From contig NZ_JAPCID010000008.1 in the NCBI RefSeq assembly GCF_027587175.1, positions 124,001-188,000 on the forward strand: a stretch of 64,000 bases of DNA. Direction: 5' to 3'. Both the position numbers and the translations under genes were made by a program. The stretch comes from Solirubrobacter deserti. GTDB taxonomy: Bacteria > Actinomycetota > Thermoleophilia > Solirubrobacterales > Solirubrobacteraceae. The notes under the pieces were generated by a model. It saw only the letters and a list, made by a program, of their open reading frames with translations, searched no databases and was not told the origin of the DNA. Positions 42,390 to 52,084 of the stretch are shown in pieces (position 1 is the stretch's first letter; each line of letters begins with the position of its first letter).

Positions 42390-43656
42390 GCGTGAGCGTG
42401 TTGGACACCCAGGCGGTGCCTTCGGCGGTGCGCAGCGCGACTCGCCGGAGGCGCTTACCGTCGTAGTAGAGGTCGTACGTGCGGCCGCCGACGGTGCGCT
42501 GGCCGTCCGGTGCGGCCAAGATCGGCGGCTCGCTCCAGTCGGTGGTCTGGATGCCGTAGAACTCGCCCGGCCCGATCCGCACGGACACGTGCGACGCGCG
42601 GTGCTTGGCGCCCTGCTCGTCCTCGAGCGTGTACTCGCGGCGCGTCTGCACGCCCGTGGGGACGCGCACGCGTGACGTCTTGCGCTTCGCCGACGAGCGC
42701 TGCTTCGGGGCGGCGCTCTTCGTGACCGGGTGCAGGAAGCGACGGACCGCGGCGCGCAGCTCGGGAGGGGAGGCCGTCACGTAGGACGGGCCGATCGTCG
42801 CCGGGAAGCGCACCTGGACCACCGGCTTGCGCGCGCCGTCGAGCGCGAGCTTGACGAGGGCCGTGACCTCCTTGGTGCCGCGGATGTCGGTGCGCGTGTA
42901 CTTGCCGAGCGCCCGCAGAAGCGCGTGCCGGTCGCCGAGGAGCTGCGTCACGCCCGCCTGCGCGCGGGCCTGGCGCAGGAACTCCTGCTGGCGCGCGGCG
43001 CGCACGAGGTCGTTGTCGCCGTGGCGGTAGCGCACGTAGTCGAGCGCGTCGCGGCCGCACAGCCGCTGGTAGCCGGCCTGGATGTCGATCGAGGCGTAGT
43101 TGGTCGCGGCGGTGCCAACGTTGCGGTTGAAGTAGCGGCGGTCGACGTCGGTGTAGACGCAGTCGAGCTGGTCGACGAGCGCGCGGAACCCGGAGAACTC
43201 GACGTCGATCACGTGGTCGATGTCAACCCTGAGCAGCTCGTGCAGCGTCTTGACCGTGAGCGCGGCGCCGCCCTGGGCGTAGGCGGCGTTGACCTTGGCG
43301 GTCCGGCCGTTGAGCGTGACCTGCAGGTCACGCGGCACGGAGAGCACCGTCACGGCCTTGGCCCGCGGGCTGAGCCGCACGAGCATCATCGTGTCCGAGC
43401 GCGCGTTGGCCTTCGCCGTCTTCGCCCGGTGGTCGGAGCCGATCAGCAGGATCGTGCGGGCCTCGCCGTCGGTGTCCGCGCCGTGGCGGGTGGTCGTCGT
43501 CGCCGTGGCGAGGTCGATCCGCGGCTGCGCCTCGAGCGCATCGGCGGTCGCGTGCAACTCGCTCGCCCCGACGGCGAACACCCCGCCGGCGCAGCAGGCG
43601 AACACGATCGCGCACGCGGCCAGCAACCGGGCGAGGGTGGAGGAGGACGCGGACAC
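42340..43656 (-). CDS. LytR-CpsA-Psr (LCP) family cell-wall ligase
   Basis: A 438-residue membrane-anchored LCP enzyme that attaches teichoic acid or other glycopolymers to peptidoglycan outside the cell. A single N-terminal helix (about 9-30) is followed by the LCP domain with ILLIGSDHR, ARSDTMMLVRLSPRAK, VLSVPRDLQVTL, and the Arg-rich active block DALDYVRYRHGDNDLVRAAR. The last 150 residues form an extra domain with YTLEDEQGAKHRASHVSVRI and a basic spacer. The GTG at 43656 is the start, divergent to the acyl-CoA dehydrogenase gene across 46 bases. It fits with the CDP-glycerol transferase at 22075 as the step that joins polymer to wall, though it is 20 kb away. Confidence 0.9.
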   Translation of the reverse strand: MSASSSTLARLLAACAIVFACCAGGVFAVGASELHATADALEAQPRIDLATATTTTRHGADTDGEARTILLIGSDHRAKTAKANARSDTMMLVRLSPRAKAVTVLSVPRDLQVTLNGRTAKVNAAYAQGGAALTVKTLHELLRVDIDHVIDVEFSGFRALVDQLDCVYTDVDRRYFNRNVGTAATNYASIDIQAGYQRLCGRDALDYVRYRHGDNDLVRAARQQEFLRQARAQAGVTQLLGDRHALLRALGKYTRTDIRGTKEVTALVKLALDGARKPVVQVRFPATIGPSYVTASPPELRAAVRRFLHPVTKSAAPKQRSSAKRKTSRVRVPTGVQTRREYTLEDEQGAKHRASHVSVRIGPGEFYGIQTTDWSEPPILAAPDGQRTVGGRTYDLYYDGKRLRRVALRTAEGTAWVSNTLTLSLSKAQMLALARRLR

Positions 43657-43702
43657 CAGCGATTGGTGTCGGCGCGCCGCACGTCCAGCTTGAATAAGGG
43701 CC

Positions 43703-44833
43703 GTGAAGGAGATCGATCAGGAGGCGGTGCGCCGGCTCGTCGACGACGTCGTGCGGCCGAACGTCGCGCAGTGGGACCGGGACGACGTGCTGCCCGCGGA
43801 GGTGCTCGAGCGGCTCGGCGCACTGGGCGTGCCGGGGGCGCTGGTGCCGGAGGCGTACGGCGGGTGCGCGGTGCCGGTGGCCGACATGGTCGACGTGTGG
43901 CGGACCCTCGCGCAGGGGTGGATCTCCCTGACCGGCGCGGTGAACACCACCGCGCTCGGGACCCAGCTGCTGGTCCGGTACGGGACCGAGGAGCAGCGGC
44001 AACGCTGGCTGCCGGGGATCGCGACCGGCGAGGTCTGGTCCTCGTTCTCGATCACCGAGCCGGGTGCCGGCAGCGACCTGCGGCGGCTGGCGACGACGGT
44101 CGAGCCGGCCGAGGGCGGGCTCGTGGTGACGGGGCGCAAGCGCTGGATCGCGGGCGGGTTCTCGTTCCCGCTCACCTTCATGCTCGCCAGGATTGCCGGG
44201 CAGGAGCGGCCCTCGTGCGTCGTCCTCCCGTCGGAGGGGCGGGGGAGCGAGACGTGGAAGACGGAGCCGCTCGACAAGCTCGGGTATCGCGGGGTCGAGT
44301 CGGCGGCGTGGACGTTCGACGCGCACTTCGTGCCCGGCGCGGAGATCCTCGGCGGGGCGGAGGGGCAGGGCGCGCGGCAGATGGTGGACGTGCTCTCCGT
44401 CGGGCGCGTGAACGTCGCCTGCCGCGGGCTCGGGATCATCGACCGGGCGCTGGAGGGCGCGCTCGGCGAGGCGACCGGGCGGGAGATCGGGCCGGGCGTG
44501 CTCGGCGACTACAGCCACACGGCGCTGCGGATCGGGGAGCTGCGGGCGCGGCAGCTGGTGGTCGAGGCCGCCGTGCGCCGCGCGGCCGAGGCGATCGACG
44601 GCGGCGAGGCCGAGGCGGGCGAGCGGGCCAGCGCGGCCAAGACGATGGCGTCCGAGAGCGCGGTGTGGGCGGTCGAGCAGGCGTCGCGGCTGGCCGCGAG
44701 CCGCTCCTACACCGAGGGCGACGAGCTCGCACGGTTGCGCCGGGACGCGCCGCAGACGCAGATCGGCGAGGGCGCCAACGACTCGCTCCTGATCGCCGCC
44801 GGCCGGGCCATGATCAAGCGGCGGACGGCATGA
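43703..44833 (+). CDS. Acyl-CoA dehydrogenase
   Basis: A 376-residue flavoprotein that oxidises acyl-CoA to enoyl-CoA, using FAD and passing electrons to ETF. The family blocks are SSFSITEPGAGSDLRRL (FAD/substrate loop), RKRWIAGGFSF and KLGYRGVESAAWTFD. The FAD-contact sequence near the end is QTQIGEGANDSLLIAAGRAM, a variant of the IxEGTNEIq block, and the usual catalytic Glu position is harder to place. The short length agrees with a soluble single-domain enzyme. The GTG at 43703 is behind GAATAAGGGCC. Its stop overlaps the start of the sugar-kinase gene (ATGA), an odd metabolic pairing that may reflect a shared regulon more than a pathway. Confidence 0.86.
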   Translation: MKEIDQEAVRRLVDDVVRPNVAQWDRDDVLPAEVLERLGALGVPGALVPEAYGGCAVPVADMVDVWRTLAQGWISLTGAVNTTALGTQLLVRYGTEEQRQRWLPGIATGEVWSSFSITEPGAGSDLRRLATTVEPAEGGLVVTGRKRWIAGGFSFPLTFMLARIAGQERPSCVVLPSEGRGSETWKTEPLDKLGYRGVESAAWTFDAHFVPGAEILGGAEGQGARQMVDVLSVGRVNVACRGLGIIDRALEGALGEATGREIGPGVLGDYSHTALRIGELRARQLVVEAAVRRAAEAIDGGEAEAGERASAAKTMASESAVWAVEQASRLAASRSYTEGDELARLRRDAPQTQIGEGANDSLLIAAGRAMIKRRTA

Positions 44834-45732
44834 TCGTCTGTGTCTCGCCGACCCCGGCGGTCGACCGGTTGCATCAGGTGAGCGGACCCGTGGTCGTGGG
44901 GGAGATCCACCGGCCGACGCGGGTCGTCGCGGTCGCGGGCGGCAAGGGCCTGAACGCGGCCCGGGCGGCGGCGGCACTGGGCGCCCACGTGCGCGCGGTC
45001 GCACCCCTCGGCGGCGGCTCCGGCGCCTGGATCGAGGCCGAGCTGGCGGCCGCCGGGATCGAGGTGCGCAGCGTGCGCACGCAGGCCGAGCCGCGCGTGT
45101 GCGTGTCCGTCGCGGGCGAAGGCCAGGAGCTGACGGAGTTCTACGAGGGTGCGCCGGAGTTGCTGGCCGACGAGTGGGACGCGCTGGTGGAGGTCGTGCG
45201 GGCGGCGGCGGACGGAGCGGGTTGGGTGACGCTGTCGGGCTCCCTTCCGCCCGGCTCGCCCGCGGACGGCATGGCCACGCTGATCGGCGCGGCGCGGGAG
45301 GCAGGCGCGCGGGTGGCGCTCGACGCTCGCGACGACGACCTGCGCGCCGGCGTGCTCGGCGAGCCCGACCTGATCAAGATCAACGAGCACGAGGCCCGAG
45401 ACCTGCTCGGCTCGACCGACGTCGCCGCGCTGTGCCCGCCGGGCGGCGTGGCCTGCATCACCCGCGGCGCCGACGGCCTCGAGCTCGCGACCGACGGCGT
45501 GCGGCTGCGCGCGCGGCCGCCCGTGCGCGGCCGCTATCCGGTCGGGTGCGGCGACGTGACGCTGGGCGCGCTCGTCACCGCCCGTGACGCGGGCGCGGAC
45601 TGGCACGAGGCCGTCGCGCTCGCGGTCGGCGCCGCGGCCGCGGCGGCGGAGGTCCCGGGCGCGGGGGTGCTGGACCCGGCGCGCGCCCGGATGCTCGCCG
45701 CGGACGTCGAGGTCAGCGCCATTCGGAGCTGA
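44830..45732 (+). CDS. PfkB-family sugar-phosphate kinase (FruK-like)
   Basis: A 300-residue PfkB-fold kinase, close to 1-phosphofructokinase or tagatose-6-phosphate kinase. It phosphorylates a phosphosugar with ATP. The N-terminal TPAVDRLHQV and VAGGKGLNAARAAAALG substrate blocks, the LSGSLPPGSP motif, NEHEARDLLG, and a catalytic loop GRYPVGCGDVTLGALV with Asp242 (usually GAGD, here GCGD) are in order. It begins with ATG inside the stop of the acyl-CoA dehydrogenase gene. No PTS permease is near, so the substrate is open. The RHS gene follows on the same strand after a 139-base gap, but that gap probably starts a new unit. Confidence 0.88.
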   Translation: MIVCVSPTPAVDRLHQVSGPVVVGEIHRPTRVVAVAGGKGLNAARAAAALGAHVRAVAPLGGGSGAWIEAELAAAGIEVRSVRTQAEPRVCVSVAGEGQELTEFYEGAPELLADEWDALVEVVRAAADGAGWVTLSGSLPPGSPADGMATLIGAAREAGARVALDARDDDLRAGVLGEPDLIKINEHEARDLLGSTDVAALCPPGGVACITRGADGLELATDGVRLRARPPVRGRYPVGCGDVTLGALVTARDAGADWHEAVALAVGAAAAAAEVPGAGVLDPARARMLAADVEVSAIRS

Positions 45733-45747
45733 CGCTCCGCAGTTGGC

Positions 45748-45763
45748 TACACCCTTAGGAGTA
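45748..45763 (+). promoter_or_regulatory. Near-palindromic site before the RHS gene
   Basis: TACACC-CTTA-GGAGTA: the two halves match in five of six positions. A second symmetric run, GTGGGTAACCCAC, follows at about 45785-45797. Sites of this form are often bound by LuxR/NarL-type regulators, but there is no direct support. The RHS gene starts at 45872. Confidence 0.35.
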
Positions 45764-45871
45764 GTGGTCCCCGCGCCGTTGGAGTGTGGGTAACCCACCC
45801 TGCTGCGTCGGCGCACTCCGGGAACCTTCGGGGCACTCCCCAGGAACTCCCACACAGGTACGGACGCCGAC

Positions 45872-48800
45872 TTGAGAACTTCTTTCCGCGCAAGCGTGCT
45901 GCTTGCCGCGGGGTTCGTGCTGCTCGCGAGCCCTGCTCATGCTGCCTCTGCCAAGCCTGACCTGTCGGTCGGCAAGGTGCAGATCACCGCCGCCACGACG
46001 GCGACGGTCACCGTCAAGAACGCCGGCAAGCGCAAGGCCAAGGGCTCGGCCCTCGCGCTCACGCTCTCCAAGGACGCGAAGGCGAGCAAGGACGATCGCG
46101 CGCTCACGACCGGCTCGGTCAAGGCGCTCGCGGGCAAGCGCTCGGCTCAGGCGACACTGAAGCTGACCGTGCCGGCCGGCACGCACCACGTGATCGCGTG
46201 CGCGGACCCGAAGAACAAGGTGCGCGAGAGCAACGAGCGCAACAACTGCCGCGCATCCGCGCCCGTCACGGTGCCGACGGGGCCGTTCGGGGCGCCGCTG
46301 CCGAGCGGGCCGCTCGCGCCGGCGGCGGGGGGCGCTTCACCCGCGCCCGCGCCCGCCCCGGGGCCCGGTCCCGGCCCGCAACCCACGGCCACCGCGACGG
46401 CCACCGCGACGGCGACGGCGACCGCGACGGTCTCGCCCACGGTCACCGCCACCCCGACCGTCACGGTCACGCCGACCGTCACCGTCACCCCGACGGTCAC
46501 CGCGACGCCGACGCCCGACTTCCCCGAGCCCCCGCTCCCGCCGGCGCAGGACCCGACCGACGTGGCGCCCGACCCCAAGCCGGGCACGCCGACCACGGTC
46601 GCCGACGGCACCGAGTTCCTCTACACCGGCTCGAACCCGATCCAGAAGGAGGTCAAGCCGGGCACGATCGCCGACCGGCAGGTCGCGGTCATCCGCGGCA
46701 AGGTCCTCAAGGCCGACGGCACGCCGATGAAGGGCGCGCGCGTCACCGTCCTCGACCACTCGGAGCTCGGCTACACGTCGACCCGCGAGGACGGCGGCTA
46801 CGACCTCGCCGTCAACGGCGGCGCGGACCTCACGCTCGCGTTCGAGCAGGAGGGCTACATGACCGTCCAGCGCACCGAGTCGATCCCGTGGCAGGACTTC
46901 GTCGACATCGCGGACGTGGTCCTCACCCCGTACGACGACAAGGTCACCGAGATCGAGGAGAAGGCGAGCACGCTTCAGGTCGCGACCTCCGAGACCACGC
47001 CCTCCGACGACGCCGGCCCGCGCCAGGCCACGCTCATGTTCGAGCCGGGCACGGACGCCACGATGGAGCTGCCGAACGGCCAGACGAAGCCGCTCGGCGA
47101 CCTCGAGGTCCGCGCGACCGAGTACACGGTCGGCGCCGCCGGCGAGGAGCGCATGCCCGGCGAGCTCCCCGACTCCTCCGCCTACACGTACGCCGTCGAG
47201 TTCAGCGTCGACGAGGCCGTGGAAGCCGACGCGACCGACGTCAAGTTCACCAAGCCGGTCACGACCTACGTCGACAACTTCCTCGGCTTCGAGGCCGGCA
47301 CGATCGTGCCCTCCGCCTACTACGACAAGGACAAGGGCGCGTGGGTGCCGTCCAAGAACGGCGTCGTGATCAAGATCGTGTCGATCGCCAACGGCCGCGC
47401 GAACGTCGACACCGACGGTGACGGCGCCGCCGACAACCGCCTCCTCGACGACGCCGAGCGGACCAAGCTCGCACAGCAGTACCCGGCGGGCAAGTCCCTG
47501 TGGCGCGTCGAGGTCGAGCACTTCACGCCATGGGACTACAACTGGCCCTACGGCTGCCGCGCGGACTGCGACGCTCCCACCGAGGCGCCGCCGCCGCCCG
47601 CGTACTGCCCCGAGTGCCAGGCCGCGGGCAGCATCATCGGCGTCTTCAACCAGACGCTCGGCGAGAAGCTCTCGGTCCCCGGCACGCCGTTCGACCTCTA
47701 CTACAGCTCGGCCCGCATGCCCGGCTACAAGGAGGCCTACCGGCTCGAGATCCCGCTCACGGGCGACTCGATCAAGCCGAGCCTGCGCCGCATCGAGCTC
47801 GAGGTCAACGTCGCCGGCCGTGAGTTCCGCCAGACGTTCGTGCCGAGTCGCAACCTCAAGCACACGTTCGAGTGGGACGGCAAGGACGCCTACGGCCGCA
47901 CGGTCGAGGGCGCGCAGAACGCGGAGGTGCGGATCGGCTACGTGTACCCGGCCGAGTACCTCGAGCCGGCCGAGTTCGAGGCCTCGTTCGGCCAGTTCGG
48001 CGGCGCGCCCGTGACCCGCAGCGAGGCGGGCGGCGAGGACGAGTCCCGCCGCGAGATCGTCGCCTGGCAGGAGTGGGAGCGCCCTGTCGGCGTGCTCGGC
48101 GCGGGCAGCGACGCGCTCGGCGGCTGGACGCTCGACGTCCACCACGCCTATGACCCGCAGTCGCGCACGTTGTATCTCGGCGACGGCTCGAAGGTCACCA
48201 CCGAGGCGATCCGGTCCGAGCTGAGCACCGCCGTCGGCGTCTCGGACGGCAACGTGGACCCGTCCAAGCCCGCGACGATGTTCCCGCTCGACGTCGCGCG
48301 CGGCACCGACGCCGGCGCCGACGGCGCGATCTACGTCGCCGAGACCGGCGCCGACCGCATCCTGAAGGTCACCAAGGACGGCCAGGTCGAGACGCTGCTC
48401 GACGACGAGACCGTCACCGCCCCGCGCGACGTCGCGGTCGCCGACGATGGCACGCTCTACATCTCCGACACCGGTAACGCACGCATCCTCAAGCGCGACC
48501 CGCTCGGCAACGTCAGCACGTTCGCCGGTGGCGGCGACCCCGACACGCTCGGCGACGGCGGCCCCGCCACGCAGGCGAGCCTGCACCAGCCGCGTGGCCT
48601 CGCGCTCGCCGCCGACGGCACGCTCTACATCGCCGAATCGGGCCGCGATCGGATCCGGAGGGTCGCGCCCGACGGCCGCATCAACACCATCACCTCCGAC
48701 CTCGACCTCCCGACCGACGTCGCGGTCGACGCCGAAGGCACGCTGTTCATCGCCGACGCGCTCAACGGCCGCGTCCAGCGCGTCAGCGCGCAGGGCGAGA

Positions 48801-51800
48801 CGGCGACGCTGGCCGAGGTCGACCAGCCATACGGCCTCGATGTCGCCGACGACGGCACGGTCTACGTCTCCGACCGCATCCACCACCGCGTCCACCAGAT
48901 CGCCAAGGACGGCACGCGCAGCGTCTTCGCCGGAACGGGCCGCAGCGGCAAGGCGGGCGACGGCAACGCTCCCGCGCAGGCGCAGCTCGCCTTCCCGGAG
49001 GACGTGACGGTCGCGCCCGACCAGTCGGTGCAGATCGCCGACACCGGCAACGCGCGCATCCGCCGCGCCTCGCCGGGCCTCCCGGGCTTCGTCGACGCCG
49101 ACTTCTCGCTCCCGAACCAGGACGGCACGGCGGTGTTCATGTTCGACCGCACCGGCCGCCACGTGCGCACGCTCGACGCGCTCACCGGCCGGCCGCGGCT
49201 GACCTTCGGCTACGACGCCTCGGGCCGCCTCATCACCGTCACCGACGCCGACAACAACGTCGTCCAGATCGAGCGTGACGCGGCCGGCACCGCCACCGCG
49301 ATCGTCGCGCCCGGCAACCTGCGCACGACGCTGAAGGTGGAAGGCGGCCTGCTCACCGAAGTCAAGAACGTCGAGAACGAGGCGCACACGCTCGCCTACC
49401 ACCCGGGCGGCCTGCTCAAGACGTTCAAGGACCCGCTCGGCCACGACGCCCACTTCACCTACGAGGCCGCCACCGGCCGGCTGAAGACCGACGAGGACAA
49501 GGGCGGATCGGTGGTCACGCTCAGCCGCGAGCCGACCGCCGACGGCTACCGCATCAAGCGCACCTCCGACATGAACAAGGTCACGCTGTTCGAGGCCCAG
49601 CAGCTGCCCGGCGGCGGCTCACGCTCGATCACGACCGACGCGTCCGGCGCCACCTCGACGATGGACTACCGCGCCGACGGCGTCACGCGCGTCACCCAGC
49701 CCGACGGCACGGTGACCGAGAGCACGCACGCCGGCGATCCTCGCTGGGGCATGCGCGCCCCGTACGTCGCGCGTAAGACTCAGGCGACGCCCGCGGGCCG
49801 CACGAAGGTGTTCACCAGCGAGCGGACGGTGGAGCTCAAGCAGCCCGCCAACCCGTTCAGCATCGAGACGCTCACCGACGAGAGCGCGATCAACGGCAGG
49901 ACGTCCCGGCGGGAGTACGACGGCGAGACGCGCACGCTGACGACGACCTCGCCGTCCGGCCGCACGCTGTCGACGAGCTACGACGCCCAGGGCCGTCCGG
50001 TCACGCACGACTACGGCACCGGCGTCGCGCAGCGCAAGCTGACGTGGGACGCCAAGGGCCGCCTCACCAAGGTCGTCCAGGGCGATCGTGAGACCACCTA
50101 CACCTACGACCCGAACCGGCCGCAGCGGATGCTCACCCGCACCGACGCCGATGGCCACACCGTCACCTACGGCTACGACAACGTCGAGCGCGTGACCTCG
50201 GTCAAGCTGCCGAGCAACCACACGTACGGCTTCACCTACGACGACCTCGGCAACCGCACCCAGGTGACGATGCCGAACGGCAAGACGCACACGTACGCGT
50301 TCTCGCCGACCGGGAACCGGACGGGCTACACGGCGCCGGGCGTCGCGCCGCTCACGCGCGCCTACGACGACGACCATCTCACCACGTCGGTCACCACCCC
50401 CGGCCGCGGGACGACCGCGTTCAACCGCAAGACCGACGGGCGCTTGACCGGCGTCGGCGACGCGGTGTTCACCTACGCGGACGGCACGAGCCGCATCGGC
50501 TCCGCCACGCGCGGCACGCGCACCGACGCGTTCGCCTACGACGGCTCGCTGCAGACCGCCGCGGGCGAGTACACGTACGACTACAGCGACAAGCTGGAGC
50601 TGCAGTCGGTCCAGCTCGCGGGCCAGCCCAAGCTGGCGCTCTCCTACGACGAGGACGGCTTCATCGACGGCTCCGGGCCGTTCAGCTGGGAGCGAGAAGG
50701 CCCGCTGGGCGCCGTCAGCGCGATCACGGACGAGGCGCTGAACCTCGCGCTCAGCTACGACGGCTACGGCCAGCCGCGCGGCCGCACGCTCACCGTCAAG
50801 GGCGCCAAGCGCTACGAGAACACGATCACGCGTGACGACTCCGGCCGCATCACCAAGCGCGTCGAGACCGTCAACGGCGTCACCAAGACCTACGACTACA
50901 CCTACTTCCCGGACGGGGAGCTCAAGTCGGTCACGGGCGGCGCGAACGAGGCGTACGCCTACGACGCCAACGGCAACCGCGCCGGTCACTCCTACACCGA
51001 CGACGACCGGATGACGGGCGACCACGTGTACGACCAGGCCGGCTTCCTCACCCGCCGCGGCACGGACACGTTCACGTACGCGGATCGCGGCCAGCTCCTG
51101 TCGGCCACCGTCGGCGGGCAGACCGTCACGTACGAGTACGACGCGTCGGACCGCATGGCCGCGCGCGTGGCCGGCGGGGTGCGCACGGAGTTCCTCTACG
51201 GCGCGCCCAGCAGCCCGTTCCGCGTCACCGCGAGCCGCACCGGTGGCGTGCTGACGCAGTACCTCTACGACCACGCCGGGCTGCTGGTCGCGGTCGAGCG
51301 CGGCGGCGCGCGCTTCTACGTCGGCACCGACCAGGTCGGCACGCCGCGCGTGGTCACGGACGCGAACGGCACGGTCGTGCGGACCTACGAGCGCAGTGCG
51401 TTCGGCGTGCGCGACCGCGCGAAGGAGACCGGAACGTTCGAGCTGCCGATCGGCTTCGCGGGCGGCCTCGAGGACCCGGTCACCGGCCTCGTGCGCTTCG
51501 GCCTGCGCGACTACGAGCCGGCCAGCGGCCGCTTCACCGCGCGCGACCCGATCCTGCACACCGGCGGCATGAACCTGTTCGTCTACGGCGGCAACGATCC
51601 CGTCTCCAAGCGCGACCCGTCCGGCATGGACGAGATCGACCCCTCGCTGCTGCAGCTGCCGACCGCGAGCGAGCGGATCGTCGGCCAGTTCAACAAGCTC
51701 GTCGAGTGGGTGCAGAGCGAGGAAGGCGGGGAGGTGCTCGAGACGATCGCCGAGATCCCGGTCGAGAACCCGATCTCGCAGGGCGCCGAGCGCCTCACCA

Positions 51801-52084
51801 AGGGCATCGAGACGATCGAGACGGCCACCGACCTCGCCGAGGACGCGTTCGAGATCTACGAGGCCGAGCAGCGCGAGCCGTCGCTGCCCAAGCAGGGCCT
51901 GGCGTGGCTCAAGTGCGCGCTCGGGTTCGCCGACGACATCCAGCCGATCGCGATCACGCCGGCCGAGGCGGCGGAGAAGGCCCTCGAGCAGGGCCTCGAG
52001 GACGCATTGCACCAGGAGCAGTGGGACACCCGCAACCACACCGCACGCCAGCGCTACCAAGAGATGGGGATCTACGGAAAATGA
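45872..52084 (+). CDS. Large secreted NHL / YD-repeat (RHS) protein
   Basis: A 2070-residue exported protein from a TTG start. In order: signal peptide (1-24), CARDB-like beta domain (28-105), Ala/Pro/Thr low-complexity stretch (140-215), a carboxypeptidase-regulatory-like beta sandwich (about 265-345), NHL propeller repeats (about 800-1080, DVAVADDGTLYISDTGNAR type), many YD repeats (about 1100-1840) and the RHS core end LVRFGLRDYEPASGRF then NDPVSKRDPSG. The final 145 residues differ from the rest and match the variable C-terminal toxin position of RHS proteins. No toxin motif is recognised. The stop overlaps the next gene (ATGA). An RHS cage that carries a C-terminal cargo is the likely plan. 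No immunity gene is recognised beside it. Confidence 0.86.
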   Translation: MRTSFRASVLLAAGFVLLASPAHAASAKPDLSVGKVQITAATTATVTVKNAGKRKAKGSALALTLSKDAKASKDDRALTTGSVKALAGKRSAQATLKLTVPAGTHHVIACADPKNKVRESNERNNCRASAPVTVPTGPFGAPLPSGPLAPAAGGASPAPAPAPGPGPGPQPTATATATATATATATVSPTVTATPTVTVTPTVTVTPTVTATPTPDFPEPPLPPAQDPTDVAPDPKPGTPTTVADGTEFLYTGSNPIQKEVKPGTIADRQVAVIRGKVLKADGTPMKGARVTVLDHSELGYTSTREDGGYDLAVNGGADLTLAFEQEGYMTVQRTESIPWQDFVDIADVVLTPYDDKVTEIEEKASTLQVATSETTPSDDAGPRQATLMFEPGTDATMELPNGQTKPLGDLEVRATEYTVGAAGEERMPGELPDSSAYTYAVEFSVDEAVEADATDVKFTKPVTTYVDNFLGFEAGTIVPSAYYDKDKGAWVPSKNGVVIKIVSIANGRANVDTDGDGAADNRLLDDAERTKLAQQYPAGKSLWRVEVEHFTPWDYNWPYGCRADCDAPTEAPPPPAYCPECQAAGSIIGVFNQTLGEKLSVPGTPFDLYYSSARMPGYKEAYRLEIPLTGDSIKPSLRRIELEVNVAGREFRQTFVPSRNLKHTFEWDGKDAYGRTVEGAQNAEVRIGYVYPAEYLEPAEFEASFGQFGGAPVTRSEAGGEDESRREIVAWQEWERPVGVLGAGSDALGGWTLDVHHAYDPQSRTLYLGDGSKVTTEAIRSELSTAVGVSDGNVDPSKPATMFPLDVARGTDAGADGAIYVAETGADRILKVTKDGQVETLLDDETVTAPRDVAVADDGTLYISDTGNARILKRDPLGNVSTFAGGGDPDTLGDGGPATQASLHQPRGLALAADGTLYIAESGRDRIRRVAPDGRINTITSDLDLPTDVAVDAEGTLFIADALNGRVQRVSAQGETATLAEVDQPYGLDVADDGTVYVSDRIHHRVHQIAKDGTRSVFAGTGRSGKAGDGNAPAQAQLAFPEDVTVAPDQSVQIADTGNARIRRASPGLPGFVDADFSLPNQDGTAVFMFDRTGRHVRTLDALTGRPRLTFGYDASGRLITVTDADNNVVQIERDAAGTATAIVAPGNLRTTLKVEGGLLTEVKNVENEAHTLAYHPGGLLKTFKDPLGHDAHFTYEAATGRLKTDEDKGGSVVTLSREPTADGYRIKRTSDMNKVTLFEAQQLPGGGSRSITTDASGATSTMDYRADGVTRVTQPDGTVTESTHAGDPRWGMRAPYVARKTQATPAGRTKVFTSERTVELKQPANPFSIETLTDESAINGRTSRREYDGETRTLTTTSPSGRTLSTSYDAQGRPVTHDYGTGVAQRKLTWDAKGRLTKVVQGDRETTYTYDPNRPQRMLTRTDADGHTVTYGYDNVERVTSVKLPSNHTYGFTYDDLGNRTQVTMPNGKTHTYAFSPTGNRTGYTAPGVAPLTRAYDDDHLTTSVTTPGRGTTAFNRKTDGRLTGVGDAVFTYADGTSRIGSATRGTRTDAFAYDGSLQTAAGEYTYDYSDKLELQSVQLAGQPKLALSYDEDGFIDGSGPFSWEREGPLGAVSAITDEALNLALSYDGYGQPRGRTLTVKGAKRYENTITRDDSGRITKRVETVNGVTKTYDYTYFPDGELKSVTGGANEAYAYDANGNRAGHSYTDDDRMTGDHVYDQAGFLTRRGTDTFTYADRGQLLSATVGGQTVTYEYDASDRMAARVAGGVRTEFLYGAPSSPFRVTASRTGGVLTQYLYDHAGLLVAVERGGARFYVGTDQVGTPRVVTDANGTVVRTYERSAFGVRDRAKETGTFELPIGFAGGLEDPVTGLVRFGLRDYEPASGRFTARDPILHTGGMNLFVYGGNDPVSKRDPSGMDEIDPSLLQLPTASERIVGQFNKLVEWVQSEEGGEVLETIAEIPVENPISQGAERLTKGIETIETATDLAEDAFEIYEAEQREPSLPKQGLAWLKCALGFADDIQPIAITPAEAAEKALEQGLEDALHQEQWDTRNHTARQRYQEMGIYGK
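46381..46512 (+). repeat. Thr/Ala and Thr/Val codon repeat in the RHS gene
   Basis: A run of ACGGCCACCGCG and related 6- and 12-base units encodes alternating Thr-Ala and then Thr-Val-Thr-Pro units. It forms an unstructured linker and may vary in length by slippage. Confidence 0.65.

Noticed and set aside
42730-45732. A 1000-codon plus-strand frame ending in the PfkB kinase
   Set aside because: Only its last 300 codons are the kinase. The upstream part is antisense to the LCP gene and out of frame with the acyl-CoA dehydrogenase, with shadow composition.
46337-49453. A 1038-codon minus-strand frame opposite the RHS gene
   Set aside because: Val/Arg/Asp-rich with no domain, and fully opposite a well-supported gene.
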